Shown here: positions 1-7,821 of the stretch, piece by piece | Position numbering within the stretch: the first letter of the stretch is position 1 | How the letters are laid out: each line of letters begins with the position of its first letter | Source: an uncultured Alphaproteobacteria bacterium | Lineage (GTDB): Bacteria > Pseudomonadota > Alphaproteobacteria > Methylaequorales > Methylaequoraceae | Assembly: GCA_902590895.1 (NCBI GenBank) | Contig: CACIYM010000011.1 | Coordinates: 1-33,633, forward strand | DNA length: 33,633 nt | Direction: 5' to 3' | The notes under the pieces: model-generated | Databases searched by the model: none | Told to the model about the DNA's origin: nothing | The model's input: only the letters and a program-made list of their open reading frames with translations | Position numbers and translations under genes: made by a program

Positions 1-666
1 AACTCTGTCTGCGATCTTTTTTACAATACCTAAGTCGTGGGTAATAAGAAGAAGGGACATTTTATATTTTTTTCTTAAGCTATCCAATAAATCTAAAATT
101 TGTTTTTGGATTGTAACGTCAAGCGCAGTTGTTGGTTCGTCAGCTATCAAAAGATCAGGATTATTTGCGATTGCCATTGCGATCATTACACGTTGTCTTT
201 GACCTCCAGAAAGCTGATGAGGATAGTGAGATAATCTAATTTCAGGGTTTTCTATTCCAACTTCCTTCAGCAGATTTATACATTTTGATTTGTCTGTACT
301 CTGTCTTTTTGAAAAACATTCAGTGATTTGTTTTTCAATATTGTGAAGAGGGTTAAGAGATGTCATAGGTTCTTGAAAAATCATTGAAATTTTTTTCCCT
401 CTGATATTTTGTAAAGTTGACTCATCTTCCTCTAGAAGATTTTTATTTTCATAAATCGCTTTACCAGAGATTTTGAGCTGTGAATTTGATCTTATTAATC
501 TCATGATTGTTAACGCAGTCACAGATTTTCCAGACCCACTTTCTCCAACAATTGCAAGACATTCACCTTTATTTATTGTAAAACTGCTATCCTTAACAGC
601 CTCAACTGTTTGTTCGTTAAATTCAAAAATAATATTCAAGTTTTTTACATCAAGTAAAGTCTTCAT
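1..666 (-). CDS. yejF: YejF-type peptide ABC transporter ATPase (partial; 3' end outside window)
   Basis: ATP-binding subunit that would power uptake of oligopeptides through the YejBE channel, on the cytoplasmic face of the inner membrane. I translated the first 222 residues from the ATG at 666; no stop occurs before the window edge. Visible motifs are Walker A GESGSGKS (residues 41-48), the Q-loop region IFQEPMTSLNP, signature LSGGQ (152-156), Walker B LLIADEPT (172-179) and the switch histidine in LLITHD (H210). The ATG follows the yejE TAA with no gap, as expected in an operon. E. coli YejF is a tandem two-ATPase protein; whether a second domain exists here lies outside the window. Family assignment within the Opp/Dpp/Yej group rests on the yejABE neighbours. 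Confidence 0.93.
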   Translation of the reverse strand, partial: MKTLLDVKNLNIIFEFNEQTVEAVKDSSFTINKGECLAIVGESGSGKSVTALTIMRLIRSNSQLKISGKAIYENKNLLEEDESTLQNIRGKKISMIFQEPMTSLNPLHNIEKQITECFSKRQSTDKSKCINLLKEVGIENPEIRLSHYPHQLSGGQRQRVMIAMAIANNPDLLIADEPTTALDVTIQKQILDLLDSLRKKYKMSLLLITHDLGIVKKIADRV

Positions 667-1689
667 TTAAATAACCTTTCTGGGATCAAATGCATCCCTG
701 ACAGCCTCACCAACAAAGACTAAGAGGCTTAATTGTAATGATAAGGTTATAAATGCGGATAGACCGAGCCAAGGAGCTTGTAAATTTGCTTTTCCTTGTG
801 CAACCATTTCACCTAAAGAAGGAGATCCTGGTGGCAAACCAAATCCTAAAAAATCCAAAGATGTAAGCGTTGCTATTGAGCCTGAAAGAATAAAAGGCAT
901 AAGTGTTAAAGTAGCAACCATAGCATTTGGGAGTACATGTTTAAACATAAGCTTGGTATTGTTCACTCCAAGTGCTTTGGCTGCCTTTACATATTCAAAA
1001 TTTCTTGCTCTTAAAAACTCAGCTCTTACTACTCCTTCAAGTGACATCCAACTAAATAAAAGCATTATAAATAATAGAATCCAAAAACTAGGTTCAATAA
1101 AACTAGAAATGATAATAAGTAAATATAATACCGGTAGGCCTGACCAAATTTCAATGAATCTTTGACCAAATAAGTCAATTTTACCTCCATAAAATCCCTG
1201 AATTCCTCCTGCAAAAATACCAATAACACTTGATAGGATTGTTAATGTTAGCCCAAAAAAAACAGAAATTCTAAAGCCATAGATCAGCCTAGCTAAAACA
1301 TCCCTTCCTTGATCATCAGTTCCCAATAAATTCTCGAAAGTGGGAGGAGATGGAGAAGGAACTTTTAAATCATAATTAATTGTATCATACGAGTACTCAA
1401 TCAATGGCATCACTGAGAATCCCTTTTTGTCTATTAAATCTCTAACGAAAGGGTCCTTGTAATCAGCTTCTGTCTCAAACTCACCACCATAATATGTTTC
1501 AGAAATTTTTTCAAAAACAGGAAAATGTATTTGACTGTCAAAAATAACAAAAATAGGTTTATCGTTAGCAATAAATTCTGCAAAAATGGAAATTAAAAAT
1601 AAAACAGAAAAGATCAAAGCTGAATAATAACCTCTTTTATTTGCTCTGAAATTTCTTAATCTTCGAATTGTTAATGGAGAAACATTCAC
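667..1689 (-). CDS. yejE: YejE-type peptide ABC transporter permease
   Basis: Inner-membrane permease subunit, 340 residues, partner of YejB in a peptide importer of the Opp/Dpp family. The N-terminus (RANKRGYY, a membrane helix, then AEFIANDKP) matches the YejE pattern, including the long periplasmic segment at about residues 45-100 before LGTDDQGRDV. The inner-membrane permease signature region lies near AAKALGVNNTKLMFKHVLPNA (220-245), where the EAA loop contacts the ATPase. The start is GTG at 1689, whose first G is the last base of the yejB TAG; a nearby ATG is out of frame. Roughly six membrane segments can be seen. Confidence 0.93.
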   Translation of the reverse strand: MNVSPLTIRRLRNFRANKRGYYSALIFSVLFLISIFAEFIANDKPIFVIFDSQIHFPVFEKISETYYGGEFETEADYKDPFVRDLIDKKGFSVMPLIEYSYDTINYDLKVPSPSPPTFENLLGTDDQGRDVLARLIYGFRISVFFGLTLTILSSVIGIFAGGIQGFYGGKIDLFGQRFIEIWSGLPVLYLLIIISSFIEPSFWILLFIMLLFSWMSLEGVVRAEFLRARNFEYVKAAKALGVNNTKLMFKHVLPNAMVATLTLMPFILSGSIATLTSLDFLGFGLPPGSPSLGEMVAQGKANLQAPWLGLSAFITLSLQLSLLVFVGEAVRDAFDPRKVI

Positions 1690-2795
1690 TAATTTCCTCT
1701 ACTTTCAAAATCAATCCTAGGGTCGATTAATACATATGTTAAATCGCTGATTAGTCTCAGCAGTAAACCAATTAATGTAAAAATATACAAACTTCCAAAT
1801 ACAACAGGATAATCTCTTCCAAGTGCGGCCTCAAAACCTAAAAGTCCAAGACCATCTAAAGAAAAAATAACTTCAATTAGAAGAGAGGATGTAAATAAAA
1901 TATTTATAAATGCTGCTGGAAAACCTGAAATTACAATTAGCATTGCGTTTCTAAAAACATGTCCATACAGAACTTTTTGCTCACTTACACCTTTAGCTCT
2001 CGCTGTCAAAACGTATTGTTTATTAATCTCATCAAGAAACGAGTTTTTTGTTAACATGGTAAGACTTGCAAATCCTCCAATTACCATTGCGAGTACGGGT
2101 AATGCTAGATGCCAGAAATAATCAATAATCTTCTCTAAAAAGTTAAGTTCTTCCCAATTATCAGAAATTAATCCTCTTAAAGGAAAAATATCTAAGTAAC
2201 TTCCTCCAGCAAAAACAACTATAAGAAAAATTGCAAATAAGAAACCTGGAATTGCATAACCAATTATAATTAATGATGAAGAGTAAATGTCGAACTTTGA
2301 TCCATCTCTTACAGCTTTTTTTATACCTAAGGGAATTGAAATTAAATACACGAACAAAGTTGTCCATAGACCAAGCGAAATTGAGACAGGTAATTTTTCT
2401 AAAATCAGTGAAATAACACTTTTGTCTTTATAAAAACTTTCACCAAAGTCAAAAACTAAATAATTTTTTAGCATTTCAAAAAATCTTTGAAGAGGGGGTT
2501 TATCAAAGCCATATTGCTTTTCTAGTTCTTTTATTAAATCTGGATCGATTCCTTGAGAACCTCTATATTTGCTTTCTTGAACACTGAAATTCTTTTGAGA
2601 TTGATTGCTTGATAATTGTTCTCCACCAGATGAGGTGAATCGCTCTGTTACAGAAACCTCTGTTCCTTTAATTTGAGCAATAGCTTTTTCAACAGGTCCT
2701 CCCGGTGCAGCTTGAATAATTACAAAATTTACTGCTAGTATACCAAATAGGGTTGGTATTATGAGAAATAATCTTTTTATAATATAATTTAACAT
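1689..2795 (-). CDS. yejB: YejB-type peptide ABC transporter permease
   Basis: Inner-membrane permease, 368 residues, forming the translocation channel with YejE. It starts with the typical MLNYIIKRL helix and the [21 protein letters not shown] stretch. A soluble loop follows (about 45-95, with [21 protein letters not shown]), which is usual for YejB. The EAA loop is at about residues 275-300 ([21 protein letters not shown]), and the C-terminal helices end in [13 protein letters not shown]. The ATG shares its A with the last base of the yejA TAA, suggesting translational coupling. The length fits the family. Confidence 0.94.
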   Translation of the reverse strand: MLNYIIKRLFLIIPTLFGILAVNFVIIQAAPGGPVEKAIAQIKGTEVSVTERFTSSGGEQLSSNQSQKNFSVQESKYRGSQGIDPDLIKELEKQYGFDKPPLQRFFEMLKNYLVFDFGESFYKDKSVISLILEKLPVSISLGLWTTLFVYLISIPLGIKKAVRDGSKFDIYSSSLIIIGYAIPGFLFAIFLIVVFAGGSYLDIFPLRGLISDNWEELNFLEKIIDYFWHLALPVLAMVIGGFASLTMLTKNSFLDEINKQYVLTARAKGVSEQKVLYGHVFRNAMLIVISGFPAAFINILFTSSLLIEVIFSLDGLGLLGFEAALGRDYPVVFGSLYIFTLIGLLLRLISDLTYVLIDPRIDFESRGN

Positions 2796-4729
2796 TAGCT
2801 AGTTTTCCTTCTCATTCTCCAAAGGATAAATAATAAAAAAAATAATAAGAGATAATAAAAAGAATTATCCTTTTTTTTTTCAATGTTAGTAGGAGAAACC
2901 TCCCCAATATTTTTTGCCTTGTCAGGGTCAAACCACCAAAAGTCAAAACCTAGATCATATTTTGGAGAAATATTAGGTCTAGAAATTTTATTCCAATAAG
3001 CCACCCTATAATGTCCAATATGAAATTGAGGAATTAGATAGTAATTGAATAGCAGTATTCTGTCTAACACCTTGGTATATGTAACGAGCTCTTTTCTTGA
3101 CTTTGCACTTACAAGTTTATCAACTATTTCGTCAATTACTGGGTTTTTTACTCCCATGTAATTAGGACTAGCTTTTTGATCTGCTGTAGCTGACCCCCAG
3201 TAACTTTTTTGCTCATTACCTGGTGAAATTATTGAACCATAATTTATGACTATCATATCATAATCAAAATCCTCTAGTCGTCTTATGTATTGAGAATCAT
3301 CTTGAACCGTTCTAATGGACACATCAATACCTAATTTTTTTAGATTTCTTTTCATTGGTAAAACAATTCTTTCAAAAAGTGGTGATCTGAGTAGAATTTC
3401 AAATTCAAAAATTTCACCTGTTTTCTCATTTATTAACACATCGTCTTTTATTATCCACCCTTCTTGTTTAAGAAGTCTTCTGGCTATTCTTAAATTTTTC
3501 CTTAAACCATTTTCTTCTGCTGTATTTGGCGGAGTATAGACACTTGTAAATACCTCATCGGGAATTTTACCTCTATACTTTTCAAGAATTTTTAATTCAT
3601 CATTACTTGGTAAACTTTGGGATGAAAGTTCGGAGTTATCAAAAAAACTTTTTGTTCTAGTATATGCATTGTAAAACAAGTTTCTGTTAGACCATTCAAA
3701 ATCAAACGCATAGGTCAAAGCTTTTCTGACATTTCTATTTTTAAAAATTGTTTTTCTTGTATTGTAAGCAAATCCTTGCATTCCACTAGGCCTGTAATAT
3801 TTGATTTCCTCAACTTTTACCTTACCTTCTTTAACAGCTGGAAATTTATAAGCGGTTGCCCAATTTTTTGATGAATTTTCCTGTTTAAAGTCATAAGCCC
3901 CAGATTTAAATGCTTCCAATGCAACTGTTTCATCTCTGTAGTAGTCATAATGAATTGTTTCGAAATTATAACGACCAATATTTACGTTAAGATCTTTTCC
4001 CCAGTAATTATTATTTTTTGTTAGAGTAAGACTTCTTCCTGCTTTAACATCTGAAATCAAATAAGGTCCACTTCCTAAAGGGGGTGTAAGTGTAGTTTTA
4101 CTAAAGTCCTTACCTTCCCAATCATTTTTTGAAAAAATAGGTAATTGATATCCTATTATGAGTGGAAGTTCTGGGTTAGGATCTCCTTTAAAAAAAAATT
4201 TAACCTCATTTGTACTAATTACATCTACTTTATCAACCTGACCCCAGTATGTTTTATAGGTGGGATGTCCTTTTGACATAATGGTTTCAAAAGAAAACTT
4301 TACATCCATTGGTGTGACTTTTGTACCATCAGAAAATCTAGCTTCTTTTCTTATTTTAAATGCCACCCAAGACCTATCTGGTGGTACTTTAACTCCTTCA
4401 GCAAGTAAACCATATTGACTAAATGGTTCATCAAAGGAAGATTTCATTAAAGTCTCAAAAAGATATGCTGCCTGATAAGCAGGTACTCCTTTTAAAATAT
4501 ATGGATTTAAATTGTCAAATGTTCCAATTGAAAATCTGTTTATTTTACCTCCCTTGAAAGCGTTCTCATTTGCATATTCAAATTTTTTAAAATTTTTTGG
4601 GTATTTTAAGTCACCATGCATTGCAATTCCATGCTGATAATTATCAAAAGACTTTTTTTCAACTGGATCGGAAAGTGCTGATGAAAAAAAAAATAAGTTA
4701 ATAATGATAATGCGTTTTAAGATACTCAT
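2795..4729 (-). CDS. yejA: YejA-type peptide-binding protein with C-terminal membrane segment
   Basis: Extracytoplasmic substrate-binding protein of the OppA/SBP_bac_5 family that would deliver oligopeptides to YejBE; 644 residues. An N-terminal signal peptide is visible (hydrophobic [14 protein letters not shown], about residues 7-20). The mature part has family features such as [38 protein letters not shown] and a C-terminal [12 protein letters not shown]. The oddity is the tail: after the usual end there is a lysine-rich linker (IEKKKDN) and then a hydrophobic helix at about 624-637 followed by RMRRKTS. That would anchor the protein in the inner membrane with its C-terminus inside. The linker is encoded by a run of ten T (2871-2880). 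The stop still meets the yejB ATG exactly, so a sequencing frameshift looks unlikely. Confidence 0.92.
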   Translation of the reverse strand: MSILKRIIIINLFFFSSALSDPVEKKSFDNYQHGIAMHGDLKYPKNFKKFEYANENAFKGGKINRFSIGTFDNLNPYILKGVPAYQAAYLFETLMKSSFDEPFSQYGLLAEGVKVPPDRSWVAFKIRKEARFSDGTKVTPMDVKFSFETIMSKGHPTYKTYWGQVDKVDVISTNEVKFFFKGDPNPELPLIIGYQLPIFSKNDWEGKDFSKTTLTPPLGSGPYLISDVKAGRSLTLTKNNNYWGKDLNVNIGRYNFETIHYDYYRDETVALEAFKSGAYDFKQENSSKNWATAYKFPAVKEGKVKVEEIKYYRPSGMQGFAYNTRKTIFKNRNVRKALTYAFDFEWSNRNLFYNAYTRTKSFFDNSELSSQSLPSNDELKILEKYRGKIPDEVFTSVYTPPNTAEENGLRKNLRIARRLLKQEGWIIKDDVLINEKTGEIFEFEILLRSPLFERIVLPMKRNLKKLGIDVSIRTVQDDSQYIRRLEDFDYDMIVINYGSIISPGNEQKSYWGSATADQKASPNYMGVKNPVIDEIVDKLVSAKSRKELVTYTKVLDRILLFNYYLIPQFHIGHYRVAYWNKISRPNISPKYDLGFDFWWFDPDKAKNIGEVSPTNIEKKKDNSFYYLLLFFLLFILWRMRRKTS

Positions 4730-4730
4730 T

Positions 4731-5513
4731 TTATAAAGTTTTTATTAGATTTATTATTTCTTTATGGTGATTAGAAAAGTTAGATGCAATGATTTTTCCA
4801 TCAGAATTGATTCCTAAATTCTCCTCATTCCAATCCGTCATTTTTCCTCCTAATTCTTGAACTAATGCTACTTGCGCCATGTAATCCCAAGGCTTCATGT
4901 TAGCTTCGATAATAATATCAATCTTCCCCGATAATAATAAACCATATGCATAACAGTCGGTTCCAAAAATTGGAAACTTAACTTTTTTATATATATCAGT
5001 AATAGTAGATCGTCTTTTTTCATCAAACATTAATAGTGAAGTTGATGCCATTATTGTTTGGCTAAATTTTTTTTTCTTTAAGACCCTCTTACATTTTATG
5101 TTATTTAACTTAACACCTAATTTCTCACCCCCAGACCACCTTTGATTAAGTATTGGTATATCTATTACTCCAATTATTGGTTTGTTATTTTTCATACAAC
5201 AAATGAGAGTCCCAAAAAGCGGCTTTCCTGCAATAAAACTGTGAGTCCCGTCTAAAGGATCAAGAATCCATACATATTCATTATTCTCTCTTTCATAACC
5301 AAATTCTTCACCAATTACGCCATGCTCAGGAAATTTTTTCTTTAATAATTTTCTAAATTTTTCCTCAATTTCTTTGTCAATATTTGTTACTAACGAACCA
5401 TCATTTTTTTCTTCAATATTAAAGGTTTTAAAATAATTTTTTTGCAAAATTTTTTTACTTTCATCTGCAAAATTTAATGCAAACTTAAGTAAATCAGAAT
5501 GATTGAGTTTCAT
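4731..5513 (-). CDS. hisN: Inositol-monophosphatase-family phosphatase, probable histidinol-phosphatase HisN
   Basis: Mg-dependent phosphomonoesterase, 260 residues. The family's metal sites are present: GEEFG (E69-E70), the DPLDGTHSF motif (D85, D88) and the C-terminal KPWDYMAQ (D210). The sequence around the second motif (WILDPLDG, then SF, then GKPLFGTLI) resembles the HisN-type histidinol-phosphatase used by many alphaproteobacteria for the penultimate step of histidine synthesis. Inositol-phosphatase or bisphosphate-nucleotidase activity cannot be excluded. The ATG shares a base with the stop of the cytochrome gene upstream, and one base separates its stop from the yejA start, so it sits mid-operon. 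Confidence 0.82.
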   Translation of the reverse strand: MKLNHSDLLKFALNFADESKKILQKNYFKTFNIEEKNDGSLVTNIDKEIEEKFRKLLKKKFPEHGVIGEEFGYERENNEYVWILDPLDGTHSFIAGKPLFGTLICCMKNNKPIIGVIDIPILNQRWSGGEKLGVKLNNIKCKRVLKKKKFSQTIMASTSLLMFDEKRRSTITDIYKKVKFPIFGTDCYAYGLLLSGKIDIIIEANMKPWDYMAQVALVQELGGKMTDWNEENLGINSDGKIIASNFSNHHKEIINLIKTL

Positions 5514-6022
5514 TAGTTTAAAGATTTTAAATATGAAATAAGATCTGCTCTATCGGACTCTTTTTTTAATCCTTTATATATCATTTTTGTTCCTTTGATA
5601 TATTCTTTTGGATTTTCAAAGAAATAGAAAAGTTCGTTTATTGACCAATTTTTTTTGTAATCAGTTAATGCTTTAGAATATTTAAAGCCGTCAATACTTG
5701 CTGATTCTCTCCCTACAATATTCCAAAGGGGAGGACCAACCTTAATTTTCATTGAATTATCAAAACTATGACAGGCACTACATTGTTTTGCAATTTTCTT
5801 TCCATTTTCAAGATTTGCCGTTACTAATAAGGCCTCAACATCTACATCTGCTTTTGTTACGACTTCTTCTGTTTGAACTATCTCATTATTTATCTCTTGT
5901 TCGTCAGCGATTATTACATAGCTTCTTTTAGTTGTTTCTTTATGAAAAAAAATTTCATCTGCAACTTTGAATGATTGAAATAAAATTAATATTGATATTA
6001 ATGATAGAAAATATTTATTCAT
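5513..6022 (-). CDS. cycM: Membrane-anchored class I cytochrome c
   Basis: Electron carrier of the c2 type, 169 residues. An uncleaved-looking N-terminal hydrophobic helix (about 4-18) is followed by an acidic linker (40-65) and a cytochrome c fold. The covalent haem site is CSACH (C81, C84, H85), the second conserved block is GPPLW (96-100), and the probable methionine ligand is M147 in GTKMIY. This resembles alphaproteobacterial CycM, which passes electrons between the bc1 complex and terminal oxidase; its position divergent from kdsB-pheA is also common in that class. It is the first gene of a minus-strand run into hisN and yejABEF. No ribosome-binding site is visible; a -10-like TATAAT ends five bases before the ATG. 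Confidence 0.88.
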   Translation of the reverse strand: MNKYFLSLISILILFQSFKVADEIFFHKETTKRSYVIIADEQEINNEIVQTEEVVTKADVDVEALLVTANLENGKKIAKQCSACHSFDNSMKIKVGPPLWNIVGRESASIDGFKYSKALTDYKKNWSINELFYFFENPKEYIKGTKMIYKGLKKESDRADLISYLKSLN

Positions 6023-6027
6023 GCTTA

Positions 6028-6056
6028 ATTATAACAAAAAATTTTAAGTATATTAA
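6028..6056 (-). promoter_or_regulatory. Candidate promoter for the cytochrome c-hisN-yej operon
   Basis: On the minus strand TTAATA (6051-6056) and a perfect TATAAT (6028-6033) are separated by 17 bases. Transcription would be expected to begin at or next to the A of the cytochrome ATG at 6022, making a leaderless message. The 48-base gap must also hold the kdsB promoter on the other strand, where TATAAA (6057-6062) is the best -10 candidate. Inferred from pattern only. Confidence 0.45.
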
Positions 6057-6070
6057 TATAAAATACAATT

Positions 6071-6820
6071 ATGACGAGCAATAGAAAATTGAAAAAAGAA
6101 AATTTGGTAATAATTATTCCAGCCAGGCTTAAGTCTGAAAGACTGAGGGAAAAACTTCTTAGAAAAATTAATAATGTTCCAATGATTTTGAGAGTTGCTA
6201 AATCTGCAATAAATTACAAACTTGGAGATGTTTATGTTGCAACAGATAGTAAAAAAATTTTTAACCTCTGTATAAAAAACAACGTAAATTCAGTAATGAC
6301 ACAAGCAAATATTAAAAGTGGAACTGACAGAGTTTTTAGTGCTTATAAAGTCCTTGATAAAAAATTTGATTTTATTGTCAACTTACAGGGTGATCTACCT
6401 ATCTTTAAAAAAGAACTAATAGAAAAAACCGTGAATTTATTTTTTGATGATAAAACTGATATTGCCTCTGCAGTTTGTAATTTAGAGAACTCTGAAATTA
6501 GAGATACAAATATTGTTAAAGCAAATGTAATTTTAGATAAAAAAAACGAAGGGTTTGCCAGAGACTTTGTCAGAGTTATTAAGTCTAAGAAAAATTTTTA
6601 TCATCATATAGGTTTGTATATTTATACCCCTATTTCTTTGGAAAAGTACGTAAATCTTGAGCAAACTTCTAACGAAATTAATAGGAGTCTTGAACAAATG
6701 AGGGCTATTGATAACAAAATGAAGATTAAGGTAGTTAAATTAAAAAATAATCCTCCAAGTGTAGACACGATGGAAGACCTAAAAAAAATTCGTTTGCTTT
6801 TTAAAAATAATAATTCATAA
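6071..6820 (+). CDS. kdsB: 3-deoxy-manno-octulosonate cytidylyltransferase
   Basis: Activates Kdo as CMP-Kdo from CTP for lipopolysaccharide inner-core synthesis, in the cytoplasm. The protein is 249 residues, normal for KdsB. It shows the nucleotide-binding start IIPARLKSERL (15-25), VYVATDS (54-60), SGTDRV (83-88) and NLQGDLP (104-110), and ends in VDTMEDLKKIR. Its presence implies the cell makes Kdo-containing LPS. The ATG is 48 bases from the divergent cytochrome gene and has no visible ribosome-binding site. Confidence 0.93.
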   Translation: MTSNRKLKKENLVIIIPARLKSERLREKLLRKINNVPMILRVAKSAINYKLGDVYVATDSKKIFNLCIKNNVNSVMTQANIKSGTDRVFSAYKVLDKKFDFIVNLQGDLPIFKKELIEKTVNLFFDDKTDIASAVCNLENSEIRDTNIVKANVILDKKNEGFARDFVRVIKSKKNFYHHIGLYIYTPISLEKYVNLEQTSNEINRSLEQMRAIDNKMKIKVVKLKNNPPSVDTMEDLKKIRLLFKNNNS

Positions 6821-6831
6821 CTTACTTAATA

Positions 6832-7665
6832 ATGCCAAAAAGATATATATCATTTCAGGGGTTGCATGGTGCTTATTCAGATTTAGTTTGTCGAAAATTC
6901 TATAAAGATTACTTAACTCTTCCATGCAATTCATTCGAGGAAGCCATAAGTGCTGTTGAAAATAAAAAAGCAGATGTTGCTTTAATTCCTGTTGAGAACA
7001 ATATTGCTGGCAGAGTAGCGGATATGCATTTTTTACTTGAAAAAATTAATTTAAAGATTGTCGCTGAGCATTATCACAAAATAGAGCATCATCTAATGAC
7101 AAAAGAAAATATTAATTTATCTAAAATACAAAGAGTTTTCAGCCATATACATGCGTTAAATCAATGTAAAAAAAATATAAGAAAATTGAATATCAATCCT
7201 GTAAATTTTATTGATACGGCTGGAGCAGCAAAATATATATCTGAAATAAAAACAACTAATTCTGCAGCTATTGCTTCAAAATTAGCATCTGAAATTTATA
7301 ACTTGAAAATTGTTAAAAATAATATGCAAGATTCAAAAAATAACATCACTAGATTTTTAGTTTTCTCCAAGAAAAGTAAAAAAATTGGTTTAGATAAAAA
7401 AGTAATTACATCAATTGTCTTTAATACAAAAAACTTACCAGCATCGCTTTATAAAGCTTTGGGTGGTTTTGCTTCTAATTCAATTAATTTAACCCGTTTA
7501 GAAAGTTTTTTTGTAAATAAGGATTTCAAGCAATTTTCTTTTTTAGTCGATGTTGAGTCTCACCCTGAAAGTTCAAATTTTAAAAAAGCATTGAAAGTTT
7601 TAAATTTATATTCAACAAAAGTAAAAATGATAGGTTACTTTGAAGCCTCAAATTTTAGAAATTGA
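6832..7665 (+). CDS. pheA: Prephenate dehydratase
   Basis: Converts prephenate to phenylpyruvate for phenylalanine synthesis; 277 residues. It is the monofunctional form, without a chorismate mutase domain. The catalytic domain shows FQGLHGAYSD (8-17), ADVALIPVENN and the family's key threonine in NITRFLV. The C-terminal ACT domain (about 190-270) begins SIVFNTKNLPASLYKAL and carries INLTRLES, the site of phenylalanine feedback binding; the usual ESRP is ESFF here. It follows kdsB by 11 bases, so the two are likely co-transcribed. Confidence 0.93.
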   Translation: MPKRYISFQGLHGAYSDLVCRKFYKDYLTLPCNSFEEAISAVENKKADVALIPVENNIAGRVADMHFLLEKINLKIVAEHYHKIEHHLMTKENINLSKIQRVFSHIHALNQCKKNIRKLNINPVNFIDTAGAAKYISEIKTTNSAAIASKLASEIYNLKIVKNNMQDSKNNITRFLVFSKKSKKIGLDKKVITSIVFNTKNLPASLYKALGGFASNSINLTRLESFFVNKDFKQFSFLVDVESHPESSNFKKALKVLNLYSTKVKMIGYFEASNFRN

Positions 7666-7717
7666 TTGAATATTTATAAGTTATTTTAAAATAAAACTTT
7701 AAATGTTATTTTATTCT

Positions 7718-7812
7718 GGGAGTTGAGTTTGGACAATGGCTTCGCCAATCCGGTCAGATCTGAAAAGAAGCAGCCGTAACGATTGTCTTTGGGTCAATAC
7801 TCGGCTCCTTTT
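7718..7812 (+). ncRNA. ffs: Signal recognition particle 4.5S RNA
   Basis: Small bacterial SRP RNA that binds Ffh and directs membrane proteins to the Sec translocon. The apical Ffh-binding hairpin is recognisable at about 7751-7783: CGGTCAGATCTGAAAAGAAG then CAGCCGTAACGA, the alphaproteobacterial form of the GGTCAGGTCCGGAAGGAAGCAGCC signature. The ends pair: GGAGTTGAG (7719-7727) with CTCGGCTCC (7800-7808), seven Watson-Crick pairs plus two G-U. A short T run follows at 7809-7812. The ends are estimated from this pairing. TGTTAT at 7704-7709 is a weak -10 candidate. The RNA ends about ten bases before the dnaX ATG. Confidence 0.92.
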
Positions 7813-7821
7813 GAGGAAAAA

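Noticed and set aside
7783-7821. In-frame TTG extension of dnaX upstream of ATG 7822
   Set aside because: It lies inside the SRP RNA, adds residues unlike DnaX, and the ATG has GAGG at a proper distance.
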